This document shows, one piece after another, positions 42,257 to 51,904 of a stretch of 64,000 nt of DNA. Numbering within the stretch: the first letter of the stretch is position 1; each line of letters starts with the position of its first letter. The DNA lies in the NCBI RefSeq assembly GCF_000379765.1, contig NZ_KB903435.1:62110-126109 (forward strand). Reading direction: 5' to 3'. A program made the translations under genes and the position numbers. This DNA is from Flexithrix dorotheae DSM 6795 (lineage in GTDB: Bacteria > Bacteroidota > Bacteroidia > Cytophagales > Flammeovirgaceae). The notes beneath the pieces were generated by a model. That model did not search any database. It had not been told where the DNA came from and worked only from the letters and a program-made list of their open reading frames with translations.

Positions 42257-43717
42257 TTATGCTTCTTTAGTTGAGTTAGCAGTAGAATCTTCCATTTCTA
42301 CACCTATGTTAATTTCCATGTCAGGTCGCTCTTCTTTAACGTTGCTTACTGCCTCTTTATTTACATTAGTTTGCCATAAATAAACTTTTTTCAAATTTGG
42401 CAGCTTTTTTAAAGAATTTAAGCTCTCATCACCCACCTTACTTCCATATAAATTGATGTATTCCAAATGCTCGAGTTTTTCCAAATGTTTTATGCCAGCA
42501 TCTGTAATCTCATTTTTATCCAATCTCAGTTTGGTAAGATTAGGCAATTGACCGATAATTTCCAAATGCTCATCCGTAATATTACAATCGCTTAGATTCA
42601 GCCAGGTTACCTGATCTTTAGCTTTCAATAAAGCTTCAAGATTTGCTTTGGTAACCTCTTTTCCAGAAGTGGCAAAATTTACATCCAAAAAGGAATTTTC
42701 CATGGCGATGTTCATCACCAGAGCGCCTTCTTTTTTGATCCCTTCAATGGCTTCAGGAGAGGCTGCTGCCATTTCAGTTTCAAGGAAATCTGGTTTTCCG
42801 GCTTCCCCAACACCCAAAGTCTTTTCCAGAGTCAGTTTAATTTCATCATCCATTCCCACCTGGGCCACTTTATTTTCATAAGAAGCTCCTTTATTAATCC
42901 ACCAGGCAATAATTTCCACTTCCTCATCTGATAATGGTGTTTTACCTTCCGGAGGCATAAAATCATCATCATCATGCGGTAAGGTAATTCTTTTGTAAAT
43001 TTCACTGCCATGCGCATTTCCGGCTTCTATGATTGGTCCATTTTCCCCACCTGCCTTAAAAGCCTCTACTGAAGTTAAGAGCAATTCTCCTTTTTGCTTG
43101 TCAGGATTGTGGCAACTTACACATCTGGCCTCCATCATGGGCTGAATGATATCTTCAAAAACCAAAGCCGAATCCAAATTTGTAATTTTTTTCCTTTCTT
43201 TCCCTTTTCTGGGTTCCATCCCCACAATACTCCTGAATGGCTCGGGTGTATATTGTGTAAGATAAGTAGAACCGTGGGTTAAATTTCCTCCTAAATGACC
43301 GGCAAAAGTCATTATCCCCATTACTGCAAAAAGCGAAAAAGTGTACAACTGCTTCATCAATTGCTGATCGCCATTTTCAGATTTTATTTTGGCAAAATAG
43401 GCTACAAAAGCAAATACTGCTACAAAAATACCCAGCCATTTGTGCCAGAATAAAGTGGAATCATCATAACCACCACCCTGAGAAAGCATAAAACCAACGA
43501 TGGCTGAAACTACTGCACTGATTCCTCCTAATAAAAGCGCAAATCCTGTGGCATCTCGTAGACTTTTATATTTTTCCTGCCATCTTGAAGCCATTTCCAT
43601 TAAAAAAGCCAAAATCAAAAAACCAATTGGCATGTGCACCACAAGCGGATGAAACCTTCCAAAAAAGATCACAAAGTCTGAAGGACCATCGGCAGCTAAT
43701 AAAATATTGAATATCAT
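42257..43717 (-). CDS. DUF2231 membrane / c-type cytochrome / leucine-rich-repeat protein
   Basis: The 486-aa protein has three parts. Residues ~10-155 hold about four transmembrane helices in DUF2231 style (FFGRFHPLVVHMPIGFLILAF). Residues ~185-270 contain a c-type cytochrome domain with CVSCH near 200 and MPPEGKTPLSDEEVEIIAWW, the Met ligand region of planctomycete-type cytochromes. Residues ~355-465 form four or five leucine-rich repeats (LNLSDCNITDEHLEIIGQLPNLTKLRLDKNEITD). It is likely an inner-membrane-anchored electron carrier with a periplasmic protein-binding face. It ends the minus-strand row NHL propeller/DUF1501/DUF1553, all of which look like parts of one oxidative system. Confidence 0.85.
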   Translation of the reverse strand: MIFNILLAADGPSDFVIFFGRFHPLVVHMPIGFLILAFLMEMASRWQEKYKSLRDATGFALLLGGISAVVSAIVGFMLSQGGGYDDSTLFWHKWLGIFVAVFAFVAYFAKIKSENGDQQLMKQLYTFSLFAVMGIMTFAGHLGGNLTHGSTYLTQYTPEPFRSIVGMEPRKGKERKKITNLDSALVFEDIIQPMMEARCVSCHNPDKQKGELLLTSVEAFKAGGENGPIIEAGNAHGSEIYKRITLPHDDDDFMPPEGKTPLSDEEVEIIAWWINKGASYENKVAQVGMDDEIKLTLEKTLGVGEAGKPDFLETEMAAASPEAIEGIKKEGALVMNIAMENSFLDVNFATSGKEVTKANLEALLKAKDQVTWLNLSDCNITDEHLEIIGQLPNLTKLRLDKNEITDAGIKHLEKLEHLEYINLYGSKVGDESLNSLKKLPNLKKVYLWQTNVNKEAVSNVKEERPDMEINIGVEMEDSTANSTKEA

Positions 43718-43818
43718 AACTGATAAAATTTAGTATGTACCATGTTCATTATTCTGAGAAAATTCATTTCTTATCAAATTGTAATGGCAAAATTGAAATG
43801 TTTTTTAATTATTTAAAT

Positions 43819-44898
43819 TTAAACCCTTTCCAGTTTTATAGGATAAGTCTGGTGAGCATTCCACTGGCAGACATATATGTTTTTATCTTCATCGATACAC
43901 ACATCATGGCAGTGATTGAAAACCGGAGTTTCCTGCACCATCAATTGTAATTCTCCATTTCTGTATTCCGGAGCAGTTCCTGCCGGGTTGGAAATGACTT
44001 TATCCTTTTTATCCAAAATAGTGACGAAACCGGAATCGTTGGTACGGTTCAGGTATTTTAATCTCGACCAGCAAACCCCTGCATAAATATTATCATCATC
44101 AATTACTGCCCGGCACACAAAAGCTCCGGGTAGGAAAATAGTAGACAAGTATTTACCATCAAGCGAAAATCTCTTGAATGAATTATGAGATCTTGAAGTA
44201 CAAATTAAAGTAGGATTTTTCTTGTCTCTTGTATCCAGACAAACTCCGTGAGCTGTATCGAATTTATCATCACCATCCCCTTTTCCACCAAAATGCCTGA
44301 TGTATTCTCCTTTGGAATTATACTGAATGATATACTGTGAACCATAACCATCGGCTACATAGATATCACCATTTGGACCAATGGCAGTTTCAGTAGGCTT
44401 GAAGGGATCGTCTTCCTTGTAAATTCCAATGGTTTTAGGATGGTCTATCGTTAAAAGGATTTTTCCATCTACAGTAGCCTTGAATACTTTGCTGATATTA
44501 GGATCGCAAATGAATAACATATCTTCACCGCCTTCATTGGATAAAGTTAAGCCATGGCCGCCAGGGAAATCGTGGCCCCAGGAATCCAGTAATTTACCGG
44601 ATTTGTCATAGATTAAAATATTATTCTTGGTTTCGTCCCCCACCATGATCAACCTTCCTTTGGAGTCCATCACCATTTCATGGCAATTGTTAATTGGGGT
44701 TTTGGCAGGATCCAGGTTCCCCCATTCTTTATGCACACGGTATTTAAAATCTCCATGTCCAATAACTTCCTTGCTTAATTTTGGTTTGCTTTTGTTGATA
44801 TTAAAGCTGTAGGTTGGTGTTACTAATGCAGTTCCTGCTAATACTCCAGCACTCTTCAAAAAGGTTCTCCTATTCTTACTTGTAGATTTCATTTTCAT
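43819..44898 (-). CDS. Tat-exported NHL-type beta-propeller protein
   Basis: The 359-aa protein starts with a twin-arginine signal (STSKNRRTFLKSAGVLAGTALVTPTYS). The rest is an NHL/6-bladed propeller: GRLIMVGDETKNNILIYDKSGKLLDSWG, GPNGDIYVADGYGSQYIIQYNSKGEYIRHFGGKG, and the closing CHDVCIDEDKNIYVCQWNAHQTYP, with conserved His-Asp and Cys residues as in peptidylglycine monooxygenase-like or lactonase-like propellers. It is exported folded and probably holds a metal. It lies in a minus-strand row between the DUF1501 gene and the DUF2231/cytochrome gene. Catalysis is not shown. Confidence 0.8.
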   Translation of the reverse strand: MKMKSTSKNRRTFLKSAGVLAGTALVTPTYSFNINKSKPKLSKEVIGHGDFKYRVHKEWGNLDPAKTPINNCHEMVMDSKGRLIMVGDETKNNILIYDKSGKLLDSWGHDFPGGHGLTLSNEGGEDMLFICDPNISKVFKATVDGKILLTIDHPKTIGIYKEDDPFKPTETAIGPNGDIYVADGYGSQYIIQYNSKGEYIRHFGGKGDGDDKFDTAHGVCLDTRDKKNPTLICTSRSHNSFKRFSLDGKYLSTIFLPGAFVCRAVIDDDNIYAGVCWSRLKYLNRTNDSGFVTILDKKDKVISNPAGTAPEYRNGELQLMVQETPVFNHCHDVCIDEDKNIYVCQWNAHQTYPIKLERV

Positions 44899-45122
44899 CT
44901 TATAAAATTAATATTTCTATTTGTTGAGTCAAAATTTTTTAATAACAACCATTTGGTTTCAGCAGGGTTTGCATTTTTGCGACCCTCCGTTTTTGTAAGG
45001 GTTCTGCTATAAAGCAGGGGCTCTCTTAGGAGAAAACCCTGTTGAGACAATGGTAAAACTTGCAATATCGGGATTGTTTCCAATTTTTAAAAGTCCTTTA
45101 ATTCTTATTGAATTCAAAATAA
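44899..45122. other. Intergenic segment with hairpins, between propeller and DUF1501 genes
   Basis: This 224-base stretch contains several inverted repeats around 44980-45060, including CTGCTATAAAGCAG and pairs of ACCCT/AGGGT and CAGGGTT/AACCCTG words. It resembles a REP-like cluster, unlike the flanking DNA. The 62-codon frame through it has no recognisable product, and I treat it as non-coding. Confidence 0.45.
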
Positions 45123-46577
45123 TCAGGTTAATAAATCAGTGACAACGTTTCCATGGACATCTGTTAACCTGTATCTTCTTCCCTGATGTTTGAAAGTCAG
45201 TTTTTCATGGTCAACTCCAAGCAGGTGAAGTAAGGTAGCCTGAAAATCGTGCACATGGACGGGGTCTTTTACGATATTAAACCCAAAATCATCGGTTTGG
45301 CCGTGAATGTAACCTTTTTTCACTCCAGCTCCCGCCATCCATACAGAAAAGCAATAAGCATGATGATCTCTGCCATAATTTGTCTTGGTTAATTTCCCCT
45401 GAGAATAATTAGTTCTTCCAAATTCTCCTCCCCATATCACCAAAGTATCTTCCAGTAATCCTCTTTGTTTTAAATCTTTGATTAATGCTGCCGTAGGCTG
45501 ATCCACACTTTTACACATGGTTTGAATATCGTTGGGTAGATTGCCGTGCTGATCCCATCCCTGATGATACAATTGGATGAATTTCACATCTCTTTCGGCC
45601 AGTCTTCTGGCTAAAAGGCAATTGGCTGCATATGTTCCAGGTTTTCTGGAATCAGGACCGTACATGTCATAAATATAATCTGGCTCCCCGGTGATATCCA
45701 TCGTTTCAGGCACAGAACTTTGCATTCGGTAGGCCATTTCATATTGGGCAATTTTCGATTGAATTTCCGGATCTTCAAAAGCATTATATTGGTTTTCATA
45801 GACCTGCTTTAAATATTCCAGTTGTCTGGCCCGGTCATTTCTGTCAATTCCCGGAGGATTGTTCAGGTATAAAACAGGGTCTTTCCCCGAACGGAATTGT
45901 ACCCCCTGGTGCAGAGAAGGTAAAAAGCCATTGCCCCAAAGTCTTGAATAAAGTGGTTGGCCACCATTTCTTCCGGCTGATAGCAACACACAAAAGGAGG
46001 GTAGGTTTTCATTGTCGGTACCCAGGCCATAGCTAAGCCATGAGCCAATAGATGGCCTACCCGGTTGTTGAGATCCGGTTTGGAAGAAAGTAATAGCCGG
46101 ATCGTGATTAATGGCTTCAGTGTACATGGATTTGATCAGGCAAATTTCATCTGAAATTCCGGCAATATTGGGCAGTAATTCACTTACTTCTATACCAGAC
46201 TGGCCATGTTTATTAAATTTGAAATGAGAAGCTGCTAATGGAATGGATTTTTGACCCGAAGTCATTCCTGTAAGTCTTCTGCCCTTTAGCACAGAATCGG
46301 GAAGTTGTTCTCCATGCATTTTTTCCAAAGTAGGCTTGTAATCATAAGTTTCCAGCTGAGATGGGCCACCCGATTGAAAAAGATAAATAATCCTTTTGGC
46401 TTTAGGCAGATGGTGCAATTTATCCAGAATGCCACCGCCATCATTGGGTATTCCACTGGAAGCTAATAATTTATTTCCTGAGAATAAAGAAGCTAATGCT
46501 ACTCCTCCCAGGCCTAGTGAACTTTTGGTAAGAAAATCTCTTCTGGATTTTGTGCGGTGGTTTTCAAATGCTTTCAT
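45123..46577 (-). CDS. DUF1501 protein (Tat-exported)
   Basis: The 484-aa protein starts with a twin-arginine signal (KSRRDFLTKSSLGLGGVALASLF) and matches DUF1501: AKRIIYLFQSGGPSQLETYDYKP near residue 55, KSMYTEAINHDPAITFFQTG, YAANCLLARRLAERDVKFIQLYHQGWDQHGN, and DTLVIWGGEFGRTNYSQG ... GRDHHAYCFSVWMAGAGVK. The fold is alkaline-phosphatase-like (sulfatase or phosphatase superfamily). Such proteins pair with DUF1549/DUF1553 cytochrome proteins, first known from planctomycetes, as the next gene upstream shows. The partners are presumed to act together outside the cytoplasm; the substrate is unknown. Confidence 0.9.
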   Translation of the reverse strand: MKAFENHRTKSRRDFLTKSSLGLGGVALASLFSGNKLLASSGIPNDGGGILDKLHHLPKAKRIIYLFQSGGPSQLETYDYKPTLEKMHGEQLPDSVLKGRRLTGMTSGQKSIPLAASHFKFNKHGQSGIEVSELLPNIAGISDEICLIKSMYTEAINHDPAITFFQTGSQQPGRPSIGSWLSYGLGTDNENLPSFCVLLSAGRNGGQPLYSRLWGNGFLPSLHQGVQFRSGKDPVLYLNNPPGIDRNDRARQLEYLKQVYENQYNAFEDPEIQSKIAQYEMAYRMQSSVPETMDITGEPDYIYDMYGPDSRKPGTYAANCLLARRLAERDVKFIQLYHQGWDQHGNLPNDIQTMCKSVDQPTAALIKDLKQRGLLEDTLVIWGGEFGRTNYSQGKLTKTNYGRDHHAYCFSVWMAGAGVKKGYIHGQTDDFGFNIVKDPVHVHDFQATLLHLLGVDHEKLTFKHQGRRYRLTDVHGNVVTDLLT

Positions 46578-46625
46578 ATCAATTTAAATGTCTTTTTTGT
46601 CTTTAAAACTTGGCCAATTTTTACC

Positions 46626-49600
46626 CTATCGCTTGGTATAAACTTCATCCTGATTCATCATCATGCTGGTGGTCACGGCAAGTGCTGCAGTTTTTACCGG
46701 ATCAAGCTGGCGATCAAAAGGCATATCACCAATGGACAAAAGTTCCCGGGCTTTTCCAGGATTTTCCTTATAGTTTTTCAATTCATCCTCATACAGATTT
46801 TTAAACAATAATAACTCGTCCTGATTGGGATTTCTGCCGGTTAAGAGTCTGAAACCGGTTTCAATTTTGGTATCAATTTCTCCTTGATCGTCTTTCAATA
46901 ATTTTTCAGCTAACACCCTGGAAGCCTCCACATATTGTGGGTCATTAAGCAACACCAGTGCCTGTAAAGGTGTATTGGTATTTTGCCTTCTCACTATGCA
47001 AACATTCCGGTCGGAACCATCGAAAGCCATCATAGAAGGGGGAGGGGAAGTTCGTCTGATAAAGGTGTACATGCTTCTTCGGTAAAGTCCTTCTCCTTTG
47101 TCTTCCTTGTACTTTAATAAAATGGCGGAAAAGGAAGCTTTTTCACTCCACAATCCTTTTGGCTGATAGGGCTTTACACTGGGGCCACCTACTTTTTTCA
47201 CTAATAGTCCGCTGGAAGCCAAGACATTATCCCGAATCATTTCCGCTGACATACGGTGTTTTGGGCCTCTTGCTAAAAGGATATTTTCAGGATCAGATTC
47301 CCTTAATTCCTTCGAAGCTTTGGAACTTTGTCGGTAAGTGGCTGACATTACAATCATTTTTTGAAGTGCCTTTACATCCCAGCCGGATTCCCTGAAATGG
47401 ATGGCAAGCCAGTCTAATAATTTGGGATGGCTGGGTAATGCTCCCTGGTTTCCAAAATCTTCCGGAGTACTCACTATTCCTTTTCCAAAATAGTTTTGCC
47501 AATAGCGGTTTACTGTAACCCTGGCAGTTAAAGGATTATCTTCATGGAAAAGCCATTGTGCCAGTCCAAGTCTGTTTTTAGGTAAATCCTCAGCGAAGCT
47601 CAAAACAGCATCGGGTGTTCCGGGATCAACTTCTTCTTTTGGAGAATCATAAACCCCTCTGTCCAACACATGCGTTTTTCTGGGTTTATCCATTTCTTCC
47701 ATCACCATCACTTCCGAAATAGTATCCAAAAGACTGAAATCCTTTTTCCGGATATCCAGTAATTCTTGTTGAATTTTTTTGACTTGAGCATCCTGAGTTT
47801 TGGCAAAATACTCGGCTGCCAGCTTTTTATCATTATCCGTCCAATTATCTGGATTTTCGGGAATACCATCTTTTCCGGCTAAAACTGCAACTTCCAAAGC
47901 GGATAAATCCCTGTTGTAAATCACAATTTCTGAAAGGTTTCCTGTATAGATTCCATTATCTCCTGAAAATGCCCTGTAGCTTTTTCCAAATTGTAAGTTT
48001 TTATTCTGGGATTTTAGAGATTTATACAGGTTATCATGGTGAACAGTCACCTCAGCTTCCTTACCATTGAGGAAAATCTTCAAGCCCTTTGCTTTACTGG
48101 ACCCATCGTAGGTAATGGTAATCTGAGTCCATTCTTTTTCCGAAACTTTTTCTTTTGTTGAAATATGGATGAGGTTATGGGGTAAGGCATGCATTAACCT
48201 TACTGTAAGTTGCAGATTTTTATCCAGGTAAGCCTCATAACCTCTCCAGTAAGAGTTTTTATTTCCGGCATTTCCAAAAATTACGGTAAAATCATCTACA
48301 TTTTCCGGAGCTGCCCAAACCCCAATACTGAAGGGTTCATATCTTTCTACATGGGCCACGCCTTCCAAATGAAGATAATCATAATCGTCATTAAAATTTA
48401 ATCCTTTATGTGTTCCTCTTTCCACAATATCCAGTTCTCCATAGGCTTTTGCAGGTTTGGATGGCGATTTCAGGTTTCTTGTTTTATTATTTTCGGTCTG
48501 CTCCAGCGGGTAATGTGCCACAAGGCCATTTTGTGGAATTTTAGCAGGTTTTTTAAATTGTTTTACCAATAAGTCAGATTGAGAAATCTGTTCAATTATT
48601 TCCGCTAGTTTTTCGTCACCCCCTTTAAGCTGATTTTTGATAAATTCAATTTGCTGATCGGTTTCCTCTGATGTCATCCACAGCATGGGACCTGCATTGC
48701 CATCATCTCCGGTCATTCCCACCTCATTCACATTATTATAAAAAGCAGAAAGTTTGTAAAAATCCTTTTGGGTAAGGGGATCATATTTATGGTCGTGACA
48801 CCGGCTACATTCCAGGGTTAATCCTAAAAACGCTCTTGAAGTTGTAATAGCCCGGTCAAATACATATTCTAGTCGGTATTCTTCATCCACAATTCCACCT
48901 TCGGCTGTCATCGGATGATTTCGCTGAAATGCCGTTGCCAGAATTTGTTCTTTGCTGGGGTTGGGCATCAGATCTCCGGCAATTTGTTCAGTTACAAACT
49001 GATCGAATGGCATATTTTTATCAAATGCATCTATCACCCAGTCACGCCAGGGCCACATGTAGCGATAACCATCTGCGTGATAACCATGGGAATCGGCATA
49101 ACGAGCTACATCCAGCCAGTCCATAGTCAGTTTTTCAGCGTGTTCTTTGGACTTTAAAAGCCGGTCTACCAGCTTTTCATAAGCATTTTCAGAGTGGTCA
49201 TTTAAAAATGCATCAATTTGTGAAAGGGTAGGGGGAAGCCCTGTAAGGTCAAGATAAACTCTACGAACCAGTGTTTCTTTATTGGCTTCCTCAGAAAAGG
49301 AAAGTCCTTGTTTTTCCAGATTATTTAATACAAAATAGTCAATTTCATTTATCACAAGACCCTCTTCCTTTACCGTGGGAACTTCAGGTTTTTCAGGTTT
49401 GATAAATGACCAGTGAGGTTTGTATTCTGCACCCTGCTCAATCCATTTGGCAATAGTGGCAATTTCCTCCGTGCTTAAAGTAAGGTTGGATTCGCTTGGT
49501 GGCATTACCTGTTCCGGATCGTCAGAAATCATGCGGTACCAGACTTCGCTTTTGCCCAGCTTTCCCGGTACAATGGCATGTTTTCCCGGTGATTCCGTTA

Positions 49601-49862
49601 ATGCGGCATAAGCTCCTTCTTCCGTGTCCAGTCTGAGGCCGGCTTCTCTTTTATTGTTATCAAAACCATGGCAGGCAAAGCACCTGTCGGAAAGAATTGG
49701 TTTTACATGCAGGTTAAAGTCAATTTTTTCGGGAAGATCCTGATAAGCCTCCACAATTTCTGCTGGCTTTTCCACATGACAGCTTGCCGAAATTAGCGCA
49801 ATGAATAGACAAAGAAGCTGGGAAGAGAAAAGGTAAATGCTAGGTAATTTTCCGCGTTTCAT
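46626..49862 (-). CDS. DUF1549/DUF1553 protein with planctomycete-type cytochrome c and LamG-like domains
   Basis: The 1,078-aa protein has a lipoprotein-like signal (FSSQLLCLFIALISASCHVEK). In order it has a c-type cytochrome with CFACHGFDNNKREAGLRLD near residue 58 and VMPPSESNLTL, then DUF1549 (DYFVLNNLEKQGLSFSEEA, YLDLTGLPPTLSQIDAFL, DWLDVARYADSHGYHADGYRYMWPWRDWV). A concanavalin-like (LamG) segment lies near 450-650 (FSIGVWAAPENVDDFTVIF). DUF1553 follows (LAQWLFHEDNPLTARVTVNRYWQNYFGKGIV, ALVLLNDPQYVEASRVLAEK). The family occurs with DUF1501 proteins, as here (48-base gap). It probably takes electrons from substrate oxidation outside the membrane. The LamG insert suggests glycan binding. 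Confidence 0.92.
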   Translation of the reverse strand: MKRGKLPSIYLFSSQLLCLFIALISASCHVEKPAEIVEAYQDLPEKIDFNLHVKPILSDRCFACHGFDNNKREAGLRLDTEEGAYAALTESPGKHAIVPGKLGKSEVWYRMISDDPEQVMPPSESNLTLSTEEIATIAKWIEQGAEYKPHWSFIKPEKPEVPTVKEEGLVINEIDYFVLNNLEKQGLSFSEEANKETLVRRVYLDLTGLPPTLSQIDAFLNDHSENAYEKLVDRLLKSKEHAEKLTMDWLDVARYADSHGYHADGYRYMWPWRDWVIDAFDKNMPFDQFVTEQIAGDLMPNPSKEQILATAFQRNHPMTAEGGIVDEEYRLEYVFDRAITTSRAFLGLTLECSRCHDHKYDPLTQKDFYKLSAFYNNVNEVGMTGDDGNAGPMLWMTSEETDQQIEFIKNQLKGGDEKLAEIIEQISQSDLLVKQFKKPAKIPQNGLVAHYPLEQTENNKTRNLKSPSKPAKAYGELDIVERGTHKGLNFNDDYDYLHLEGVAHVERYEPFSIGVWAAPENVDDFTVIFGNAGNKNSYWRGYEAYLDKNLQLTVRLMHALPHNLIHISTKEKVSEKEWTQITITYDGSSKAKGLKIFLNGKEAEVTVHHDNLYKSLKSQNKNLQFGKSYRAFSGDNGIYTGNLSEIVIYNRDLSALEVAVLAGKDGIPENPDNWTDNDKKLAAEYFAKTQDAQVKKIQQELLDIRKKDFSLLDTISEVMVMEEMDKPRKTHVLDRGVYDSPKEEVDPGTPDAVLSFAEDLPKNRLGLAQWLFHEDNPLTARVTVNRYWQNYFGKGIVSTPEDFGNQGALPSHPKLLDWLAIHFRESGWDVKALQKMIVMSATYRQSSKASKELRESDPENILLARGPKHRMSAEMIRDNVLASSGLLVKKVGGPSVKPYQPKGLWSEKASFSAILLKYKEDKGEGLYRRSMYTFIRRTSPPPSMMAFDGSDRNVCIVRRQNTNTPLQALVLLNDPQYVEASRVLAEKLLKDDQGEIDTKIETGFRLLTGRNPNQDELLLFKNLYEDELKNYKENPGKARELLSIGDMPFDRQLDPVKTAALAVTTSMMMNQDEVYTKR

Positions 49863-50260
49863 ATTTTTTAGAATTATGTTAGTATCGTCCGGGAAGGCAG
49901 CCCTCTAAATTCACCTTCCAACAACTTGTAAAGTTATCTGGAGTTAACACACACAAATAGTATTATTTTAACTATTGATGTGCAAATTTTAGCAATGAAG
50001 GTTAAAACTGTATTAAGAATGCCTTCCCGAACCATTCCGGATTCGTCATGATAAATCCATTAGCTTAGGAACAAATTTCATTAAAATAATCTCCGGTTTA
50101 TTGTACTATTTTCTCAAAAATGCAGGTAAAAAAGGTTCATTCTCACGGTATGGGGCAAAAAAAACCTTCCTGCCTTGGGAGGTAAAACCTTTAACTTGAA
50201 TCTTATATTTATCTGCTCTACCTTGCTGCTTTAGTTATTTGAATCAATGAATCAAATTTT
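49863..50260. other. Divergent intergenic region between cytochrome gene and GH29 gene
   Basis: This 398-base non-coding stretch separates two divergently transcribed genes and must hold both promoters. Next to the GH29 gene there is a short direct repeat (TGAATCAATGAATCA, about 50240-50254). I see no small gene and no iteron, hairpin or operator that stands out. Confidence 0.6.
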
Positions 50261-51805
50261 ATGAAAATGGATTTTATAAGGTACAAAATTATTTTTTACC
50301 CTTTACTCGTAATTTTTGCAAGTTTATTATCCTGCAATGCTCCAAAGCAGGAGGAACAGGACGAAAGCCCTGAAAAAGAACTGACCTACAAGGCGGATTG
50401 GGAATCTTTAAAAAAACATAATGAAGCGCCAGAATGGTTTGCCAATGCCAAGCTGGGTATATATTTCCACTGGGGAGTGTATTCTGTTCCCGCATTTGGG
50501 AATGAGTGGTATCCCCGGCACATGCATTTCGAAAATAGAAAGGAATACAAACATCACCTGGAAAAATATGGTCATCCCTCTGAATTTGGGTACCATGATT
50601 TTGTTCCCATGTTTACAGCAGAACATTTCGATGCTAAAGAGTGGGTAGAATTATTCAAAAAATCAGGGGCGCGTTTTGCCGGGCCTGTAGCCGAACATCA
50701 CGATGGTTTTTCGATGTGGGATAGTGAAATAACTCCCTGGAATAGTATGGATAAAGGTCCTAAAAAAGATATTCTGGGCGAATTGAGTAAGGAGATTAAA
50801 GCCAGTGATATGAAACTTATTGCCACATTTCACCATGCCAGGCACTTACAAAGACATAATTCTACTTCAGAAAATCCTTATTGGAATAGTCATTATCCAT
50901 TTTTTGAAGGTATGCCTCCAAGCAGTGAGGATGAAGAATTGAAATACCTGTACGGAAATATTCCGGAGGAACAATGGAACAGAGAGGTTTGGATGGGTAA
51001 ACTGGTTGAAGTAATAGATAAATATCAACCTGATATTATGTGGTTTGATTCCTGGCTGGATGAAATTCCTGAATCCTACCGACAGGAGTTTTGTGCTTAC
51101 TACCTGAATGAAGCAGAGAAATGGGGCAAAGAAGTGGTAATTGTAAGAAAGCAGGATGATCTTCCATTGGATGTGAGTGTAGACGATTTGGAGAAATCCA
51201 GGAAAAACCGACTGGAGGAAAAAGTCTGGATGACCGATGAAACCATAAGCAAGGGAAGCTGGTGTTATACAGAAGATTTAAAAATAAAACCAGCAGGGGA
51301 AGTGCTTCATGTACTCATTGATATTGTAAGTAAAAATGGCGTTTTGTTATTAAATATTTCCCCTAAAGCGGATGGTACTATTCCCGAAGATCAGAGAACA
51401 TCCTTACTGGAAATGGGTAATTGGTTGAGCAATTATGGTGAAGCTATATATGACACCAAACCCTGGTACACTTATGGGGAAGGACCTACCAAAGAACCTG
51501 AAGGCCATTTTAAAAATCATGCAGAATTTCTAAAAATTAAGTATTCGGAAAAGGATTACCGGTTTACCGCAAAAGGAGATAATATCTATGTCATGACGCT
51601 TGGAGCTCCTCAAGCTAATGAAGAAATTTTACTGACTTCTTTTTCCAGGGAAAATTTACCCGAACCTGTAGAAATTAGTAAAATCTCATTGTTGGGAAAT
51701 GATGCGGAAATCGAATGGTCCCTTACTGATGAAGGCTTAAAAATAAGTATACCAGCCACCGACCTGGATGAAATGGCGGTTGTATTTAAAGTGGAGAAAA
51801 AGTGA
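50261..51805 (+). CDS. GH29 alpha-L-fucosidase-like lipoprotein
   Basis: The 514-aa protein has a lipoprotein signal (LLVIFASLLSCNAPK). The catalytic region fits family GH29: PEWFANAKLGIYFHWGVYSVPAFGNEWYPRHM, ARFAGPVAEHHDGFSMWDS, and PDIMWFDSWLDEI near residue 265, where the Asp of WFDSW is the family nucleophile. A C-terminal beta-sandwich domain follows. It would release alpha-L-fucose from glycans in the periplasm or at the surface. It is transcribed divergently from the cytochrome/DUF1501 row and stops at a strong terminator. Confidence 0.93.
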   Translation: MKMDFIRYKIIFYPLLVIFASLLSCNAPKQEEQDESPEKELTYKADWESLKKHNEAPEWFANAKLGIYFHWGVYSVPAFGNEWYPRHMHFENRKEYKHHLEKYGHPSEFGYHDFVPMFTAEHFDAKEWVELFKKSGARFAGPVAEHHDGFSMWDSEITPWNSMDKGPKKDILGELSKEIKASDMKLIATFHHARHLQRHNSTSENPYWNSHYPFFEGMPPSSEDEELKYLYGNIPEEQWNREVWMGKLVEVIDKYQPDIMWFDSWLDEIPESYRQEFCAYYLNEAEKWGKEVVIVRKQDDLPLDVSVDDLEKSRKNRLEEKVWMTDETISKGSWCYTEDLKIKPAGEVLHVLIDIVSKNGVLLLNISPKADGTIPEDQRTSLLEMGNWLSNYGEAIYDTKPWYTYGEGPTKEPEGHFKNHAEFLKIKYSEKDYRFTAKGDNIYVMTLGAPQANEEILLTSFSRENLPEPVEISKISLLGNDAEIEWSLTDEGLKISIPATDLDEMAVVFKVEKK

Positions 51806-51848
51806 GAAGTGTACTTTTCGACAAATGAATTTGTCCTCCATAAAAAGC

Positions 51849-51883
51849 AAAAAAGCAAGTCAGATGCTCTGACTTGCTTTTTT
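51849..51883. terminator. Bidirectional terminator between GH29 gene and sorbosone-dehydrogenase-like gene
   Basis: AAAAAAGCAAGTCAGA (51849-51864) pairs with TCTGACTTGCTTTTTT (51868-51883) around TGC. T-runs are present on both strands between the convergent stops at 51805 and 51905. Confidence 0.95.
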
Positions 51884-51904
51884 TATGAATTTTGATTCTA
51901 CTTT

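Noticed and set aside
44812-44831. GGTTGGTGTTACTAATGCAG, 18 of 20 matches to the iteron consensus, inside the NHL-propeller gene
   Set aside because: It lies in coding sequence for the twin-arginine signal region (ALVTPTYS) on the other strand and is alone. A chance match is likely, though a genome-wide motif scan would settle it.
44895-45083. 62-codon minus-strand reading frame between the propeller and DUF1501 genes
   Set aside because: It reads through hairpin-rich DNA, has no recognisable motif, and overlaps the propeller gene start.
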